Below, piece by piece: positions 7,695-11,924 of a DNA stretch of 11,924 nucleotides. The position numbers and the translations under genes are program-made. Within the stretch, counting starts at the first letter, position 1. Each line of letters begins with the position of its first letter. The stretch lies in NCBI RefSeq assembly GCF_001949145.1, contig NW_019091704.1:1-11924 (forward strand). Reading direction: 5' to 3'. Source of the stretch: Acanthaster planci. Its lineage: Eukaryota > Echinodermata > Asteroidea > Valvatida > Acanthasteridae. The notes beneath the pieces were generated by a model. It worked only from the letters and a program-made list of their open reading frames with translations. It had not been told where the DNA came from and did no database searches.

Positions 7695-9927
7695 TATACG
7701 CTTCCATAATAATGCCCCTTGTAACTAGCATATGCAATCTATTTGCTTTGCAAAGAAATTTGCCAGTTACCTACAAGTACTTCTGTTATCTTTGGATGTG
7801 AAATGAAATACCACTGTTCTTGTACAGAAGTTGTCATCTTGGTTCCAGGTGCACACGTTGCTTTAATTTTGTTTCATCACGAGGGGGTACTAAAAATCAC
7901 TGACGTCTGCTTGAGTTTTCAGGTGGTACTTCACTATTGTAGTTGTTTGTTGTCAAAAATACAAGTGTTCAAACCAAGTTTAAGATGTTTAACATTTAAG
8001 CATACATGCATAGGTGTAAGAAATGCCAGAGGCTGACAATTTAATAAAATCTATTTCTGAAACAATTTATCATAAGGATGCTTTTAACACAAAACAGTGT
8101 AAAGCAGATCTCAATAAAAGATGATTGCTCGTTGGTTAATGACTACTGAGGAAACCTGTTATTTTTGTCCTGTTATTTTGTGCAGTTGTCGACACGCATT
8201 TAGTCATGACTGCAGAGAACACCACGGCAGGGTCTAAACTAGTCTTTAATGTGAAAAATATTATTAGGCACATCATCATGACTACATCTTAAACATTCAG
8301 CCTGTCTTTATAAACTGTGGAAATACTACATATGTGCCCATCAAGAAAAGTGGTATGTTTACAAAATGTGCATATAATTCTTGTAACAAAGCAAAATCCC
8401 CTCAATTTTGTAAACTCACTAGAAATGACAACAAGTTGATGTATGCAGGATTAATTTTGAACAGATAGGGCGGGAGTCGAACAGTATAATGTAAACTAAC
8501 AGCATCTACGTCTACCCCAAAACAAAGAGAAAAGGATGGCAATATTGCCCAAGGCTTGCTGGCTTGATAGACCTTCCCTGGTTGACTGATCAAAGAAAAG
8601 TTCTATTAGCGTGTAAAGAAAGGAATATCTTTTGGTCCAAAACTTCATTCACTCTGGAACTAAAGTTAGCTTGCTACTGTAACAGCAGCATAGTGCACCA
8701 TGTGTCTGTGTGAGTCACTACTGCAAAATCAGATGACCATCAGTCACATTTTCTGCCACCATTAAATTTCTTTAAAAAAGAAAATAACAGCAAGTACACG
8801 TATACTTGAAAGAAGTTTGCATGAGGTGACACATCATTCTGTAGCGATGAACCAAAAACTGACCCAAAACTCCACAGATACATGTACATGTACCTTGTTT
8901 CCTAATTTAAGACAAGGTAAAAGTGCAAATGAAAAATATTTTTAGGCGGCCAATAAATGAGTAGTATTAAAAGTGGGATGTCTGGCTGTGTTTAACGGAA
9001 AAAATGAAAATGACAATTTCCATTGTCTTCTTTCTAAAATGTGCTTTCAGTGTTATTTTAGTATTGCCAGGTCATACATGTGTGACTGGTAACATTTGAT
9101 GTTTACTGCCGTGTCCAATAATATGACCACTTGCATGAAAGACCTCATTCCATGATAGGATGTTATTTAACTACATACTCTGTCAACCATCATCTCACTT
9201 GTAATGTTGGAGATTATCTGCCCCGAGCTGAAGTGCAACCCAAATCGGCAAAAACAGTAAGACAGGTGCTTACAAGCGGGTTGTTGCACGCATTCTGTGT
9301 GTATGCAAAGACCATACATGCCGAAGTAAATTAGTTATGCGTACTCAGTATCAAATGCGCATATACTTTGGCGCCTCATGGCGCGTCTATGCGGTGATAC
9401 AATTAAATTTCTCTGTTACAGTGTCATTATAAATGAACGACTTACCTGATATAACAGAGAAAAAGAATGAAAAAAGAGCAGACTTCTGCGCAACAAGAAG
9501 CGTATTAGTTAGGTTGTACAATACTCTGATATTTCTTTGAACATACATGTAGCATAGATGTACTGAACTATTCAATGAACTATGTAGGTATTTTTTAGAT
9601 TTAAAAAATTCTTTTGCCGTTTTTACCTCTCCATATTTACAGAGTATTCTGAAAACTATAATTTCGTTTCTTTTGATCCAATCAATACTGAGACAGGAAA
9701 TTTTGTTCCAAGTGTGGACAATGGCATTTTATAGTTGGCTGGAAAAATCAAAATATAAAGCTTCTGATGACAAACTTTAAAACAGATCATAAACATTTCC
9801 TCAAAATATTTCCCGTATTTGGAGAAACTCTATGAAACTGCAGTCCTAGGTGCTGCAATGTTGACTGCTGTTAATGCCCTTTACTATATCTTCATCAGCT
9901 GCAAATATTGCAATAAGCCTTACCATA
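7695..9927. other. Intergenic DNA and 3' flank of the HDHD3-like gene
   Basis: About 2.2 kb with no protein frame, RNA gene or transposon terminus that I can support. The 3' UTR of the minus-strand HDHD3-like gene must begin just below 9928. The nearest candidate poly(A) hexamers on the minus strand are only variants: AGTAAA (plus-strand 9880-9885) and TATAAA (9728-9733). TACATGTA octamers occur at 8879, 8885 and 9544. Confidence 0.4.
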
Positions 9928-10460
9928 TCATGTGGACTTGAGAACCAAACTTTCTAGCTTACTGAGATCAGGTATGAAATGGTCTGAGGGAATACTAGGG
10001 TTGCTATCAGCAATTGAACCATCCCTGTCCAAAACTACTGCTGCCATACCGACAGCTCTAGCGCCCTCATAGTCTTGCTGCACATTATCCCCAACATGCA
10101 GGCACTCTTCTGGTCTCACATTTAACCTCTCCATTGCCATCTGGAACATCTCCGCTCCTGGTTTCTGGTGGCCAGTGAAGACTGACAGTAGGATGAAGGC
10201 AAAATTGTTGGCCAAGTTCATAGCTTGCAGGACATCCACTAGTCTCTCATCACAGTTGGATATTACACCTAGGCATGCCCCAAGCCTATTCAGTGAGGTC
10301 AACGATGACTTGACCTCTGGAAAGACAAACCAAGTTAGGGGTTTCTTGAAGTCTTCATAGAGGGTGGAAGCAATCTTGCTTACTGTCTCTCTGTCAGTGT
10401 AGCCACAAGTAACAAAGGTTCTTCTTATCACCTCACACCACCATGTACTAGAAGACATAC
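9928..10460 (-). CDS. HDHD3: HDHD3-like HAD-superfamily hydrolase, last exon
   Basis: The exon encodes 176 residues plus a split Gly codon and ends in TGA at 9928-9930. It matches about the last 70% of HDHD3 (human about 251 aa): TWWCEVIRRTF early on, then the HAD core. HAD motif II is VISN (Ser codon 10258-10260), the motif III Lys is in GHQKPG (10162-10164), and motif IV is HVGDNVQQD, with acidic residues at 10087-10089 and 10072-10074. The nucleophile motif I (DxDxT-like) belongs to the missing N-terminal exon, which I could not find up to 11924. The exon start is set by the minus-strand acceptor ATTTTCAG just above 10460. The frame runs open to an ATG at 10504-10506, but that part is intron. 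HAD enzymes hydrolyse phosphate esters through an aspartyl-phosphate; the substrate of HDHD3 is not established. The gene converges on stomatin. All visible catalytic residues are intact. Confidence 0.93.
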
Positions 10461-11008
10461 CTGAAAATGATATAAAGATATAGGACCTGCAGGAACCTGA
10501 TTTCATAACAGGCTTTCCTTAAATTGTTTCGGCACAATAAACCTTACGTGTACGACGTCATATTAGAAGTTATTTCTTTCTCTTGGATAGGCTCAAGTAA
10601 ACTATTCATGCATTCATAGTAACCAAATTAAAATAACAAAGAACAGCCTCCAACTCCACCTTAATGCAAAAGGTCCATAATGCACAAGGTCCATTAACTT
10701 TTCACACATAACTACCTGCTTATCCCTATATGGAAAGCAGACACTGGGGAACATTCTGTTACCTTTTTAATCACAAACAGCCATTACACAAACAGCATAT
10801 TTCTCAGTAGCATGGGTGTAGTGCCATTATGTCATTATTGGTCGCATGCACAAGTACATGTAAACCCCAAGGAGAAGGAGGAGGTATAGAGACAGACTTG
10901 TAATACTTGAATGTCGCAGCCATGTGCCCTCAGCCTAAGCTTAAGCATATTTTATAGCCATCATTGTATGCACTCCACCTCAACTCTTGTAATGCCAAGT
11001 TTCCATAA
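10461..11008 (-). other. Intron of the HDHD3-like gene
   Basis: It begins (minus strand) with the acceptor ATTTTCAG at 10461-10468. Possible donors in the right phase at about 10710 and 11735 were tested; each has an in-frame stop immediately upstream, so neither supports an exon. No protein-like frame was seen. The intron presumably continues through the 11009-11651 element and out of the window. Confidence 0.5.
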
Positions 11009-11656
11009 AGGCTCTTCTCACTAGACCACCCGAAATTCTCACCCCCCCCTTCAGCCCAGAGATTGCTCTTTCCCCGGGTAGGGCGAGTTCCAACCCCTGC
11101 TCTGAACCTGGGTTGAAGTTTTTATTCTCGGAGCGAGACACTTTCCCCCGGGTGAGAAGGGAAGAATGGAACAGGTTAGGGGTGAGTTCACCCTGGGGCA
11201 AACAATGGCACGAAGTGCACGCTAATCAGATCAATTTGCACAACATGAAAAAGTACTCATCCGATTTATACATACCAAGTAATATGGGCGCAAGTTAATT
11301 CATTGCAATTCTTCAAAATGTTTTCTTTAAAACCTCCATCTTCTTGCGTGTCCAATCTGCTATCTTGCCAATTATGCCAAAAGAGAAGAAAACAGTGGAG
11401 AGGCAGATTTGGAGTGAGGAATAGGTATGGAAATCAATCACCATTTGGGAGGACTTCCCCTGCGCTGACAAGTTCCACTTGCAACTATGTTACAAGCATC
11501 ATGCCCTGCCCGTCAAGTGTGAAATGACAGTACTGATCCCCGGGGCTAATTCATCCCAGGGCGAGGTAAAAGTATGGTTTGAAACTGGGTTGAACTGGGG
11601 GGAAGGGGGGAAGGTTCGCCCCAGGGATGAGTGTTCTTGTGGGAAGAGCCTCATAA
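11004..11656. mobile_element. 643-bp transposon with terminal inverted repeats, Harbinger-like MITE
   Basis: Element 11009-11651 has inverted termini AGGCTCTTCTCACTAGA on the left and AGGCTCTTCCCACAAGA on the right (minus strand), 15 of 17 matching. It is flanked directly by CATAA at 11004-11008 and 11652-11656. Subterminal regions share G- and C-rich blocks (CCCCGGG, GGGTTGAA) in inverted order. The left end resembles the terminus at 4661, which also follows CATAA. The termini, the TAA in the flank and the possible Myb-like remnant inside suggest PIF/Harbinger. That superfamily normally duplicates 3 bp (TWA), so the 5-bp match is either chance extension or evidence for another group. It sits in an intron of the HDHD3-like gene. 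Confidence 0.75.
11374..11538 (+). pseudogene. Possible remnant of a Myb/SANT-like transposon protein
   Basis: From ATG at 11374 the frame reads MPKEKKTVERQIWSEE, meets TAG at 11422-11424, and resumes in the same frame with VWKSITIWEDF. The spacing Trp-Ser-Glu-Glu ... Ile-Trp-Glu-Asp resembles the start of the Myb/SANT-like (trihelix) domain of accessory proteins in PIF/Harbinger transposons, where a typical pattern is W-[ST]-x-E-E-hydrophobics-I-W-x-D. After about 11460 the similarity disappears. It lies inside the 11009-11651 element, as expected for a deletion derivative of an autonomous transposon. The match is short and the call tentative. Confidence 0.3.
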
Positions 11657-11924
11657 AATGATGCAGACACAATCACGTAACAGTCCCATATGAAAATATG
11701 ACTGATGCCAGTATGGATGGAGAGAGACAGCTACCTTAAAATAACTGAGTTGGGTCATCAGCATAAGCATAATTTAACACCAAATACAGTTGAGTATCAC
11801 ATACCATATGAGGCCCATTTCTGCTTATGTCGAGAGAATCAAACCCAATCTATGAGGTGAATTTCTCTTTTAAAAATTTAGCCCCCTCTACAACCATAAT
11901 TTCATGGTTTATCTTCACCCAGTG
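11657..11924 (-). other. Window end, probable continuation of the HDHD3-like intron
   Basis: Nothing supportable was found. A minus-strand GTATGT donor-like site at about 11800 would join in phase to the 10460 acceptor, but the roughly 12 codons before it do not resemble HDHD3 and a stop lies just upstream. Confidence 0.4.

Noticed and set aside
7743-8036. 97-residue plus-strand frame
   Set aside because: It has no recognisable motif, its composition is like the surrounding noncoding DNA, and no splice or family evidence supports it.
8455-8530. tRNA-like B box (GTTCGACTC on the minus strand near 8470-8482)
   Set aside because: No A box at the proper distance and no acceptor-stem complementarity, so it is neither a tRNA nor a supportable tRNA-derived SINE.
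10461-10506. ATG at 10504-10506 as the start of the HDHD3-like protein
   Set aside because: The 15 residues before the acceptor are intron-like and lack HAD motif I. A consensus splice acceptor ends at 10461 and the family protein needs about 70 more N-terminal residues.
11800-11860. Upstream HDHD3 exon ending at a GTATGT donor on the minus strand
   Set aside because: The phase fits, but the translated residues do not resemble the family and a stop codon lies close upstream.
1-11924. CRISPR arrays, bacterial operons, rRNA genes
   Set aside because: No regularly spaced direct repeats, ribosome-binding sites with tandem genes, or rRNA-like segments. The sequence is clearly intron-bearing eukaryotic DNA.

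Overview
This looks like a stretch of nuclear genome from an invertebrate animal, probably a marine one. Two animal-type genes appear as intron-split exons with GT/AG splice signals, separated by AT-rich noncoding DNA full of decayed transposons. There are no bacterial-style operons. The transposon mix (a DIRS-like tyrosine recombinase, a possible Penelope-like 3' end, non-autonomous DNA transposons) and the high frequency of the octamer TACATGTA would fit a lancelet, hemichordate, echinoderm or mollusc. The sequence alone does not decide between these; lancelet is a weak preference.

Layout. 1-360 is a decayed tyrosine recombinase fragment inside an intron. 1030-1199 (+) is an unmistakable stomatin exon covering the end of the SPFH-associated helix and the conserved C-terminal [10 protein letters not shown] segment. 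A 19-base terminal coding exon at 2912-2930 is a good candidate for its last exon. The intron between them (1200-2911) holds a 25-base-arm hairpin (1488-1558) and a 140-bp insertion flanked by a 13-bp direct repeat (2349-2514). 2931-4660 holds probable 3' UTR and then intergenic DNA. 4661-5012 is a fragment with 14 copies of GGGTTGA or its complement. 5619-7694 is a roughly 2-kb fold-back element with long inverted arms. A 308-bp transposon with its own target duplication has jumped into its right arm (7221-7528). 7695-9927 has nothing I can name. 9928-10460 (-) is the last exon of an HDHD3-like HAD-family hydrolase. 11009-11651 is a 643-bp element with short terminal inverted repeats, related at its terminus to the 4661 fragment.

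The two genes point toward each other (tail to tail), and about 7 kb of transposon debris separates their stop codons. They are not expected to work in one pathway: stomatin is a membrane scaffold and HDHD3 a probable soluble phosphatase of unknown substrate. Human STOM and HDHD3 both lie on 9q (general knowledge), so their closeness here may reflect old animal linkage.

No new biological system is evident. The points most worth a second look are the fold-back element with an unusually well conserved hydrophobic reading frame in both arms, the nested insertion whose empty site survives in the other arm, the GGGTTGA-rich fragment and its relative at 11009, and the 140-bp insertion with a hammerhead-like core motif.
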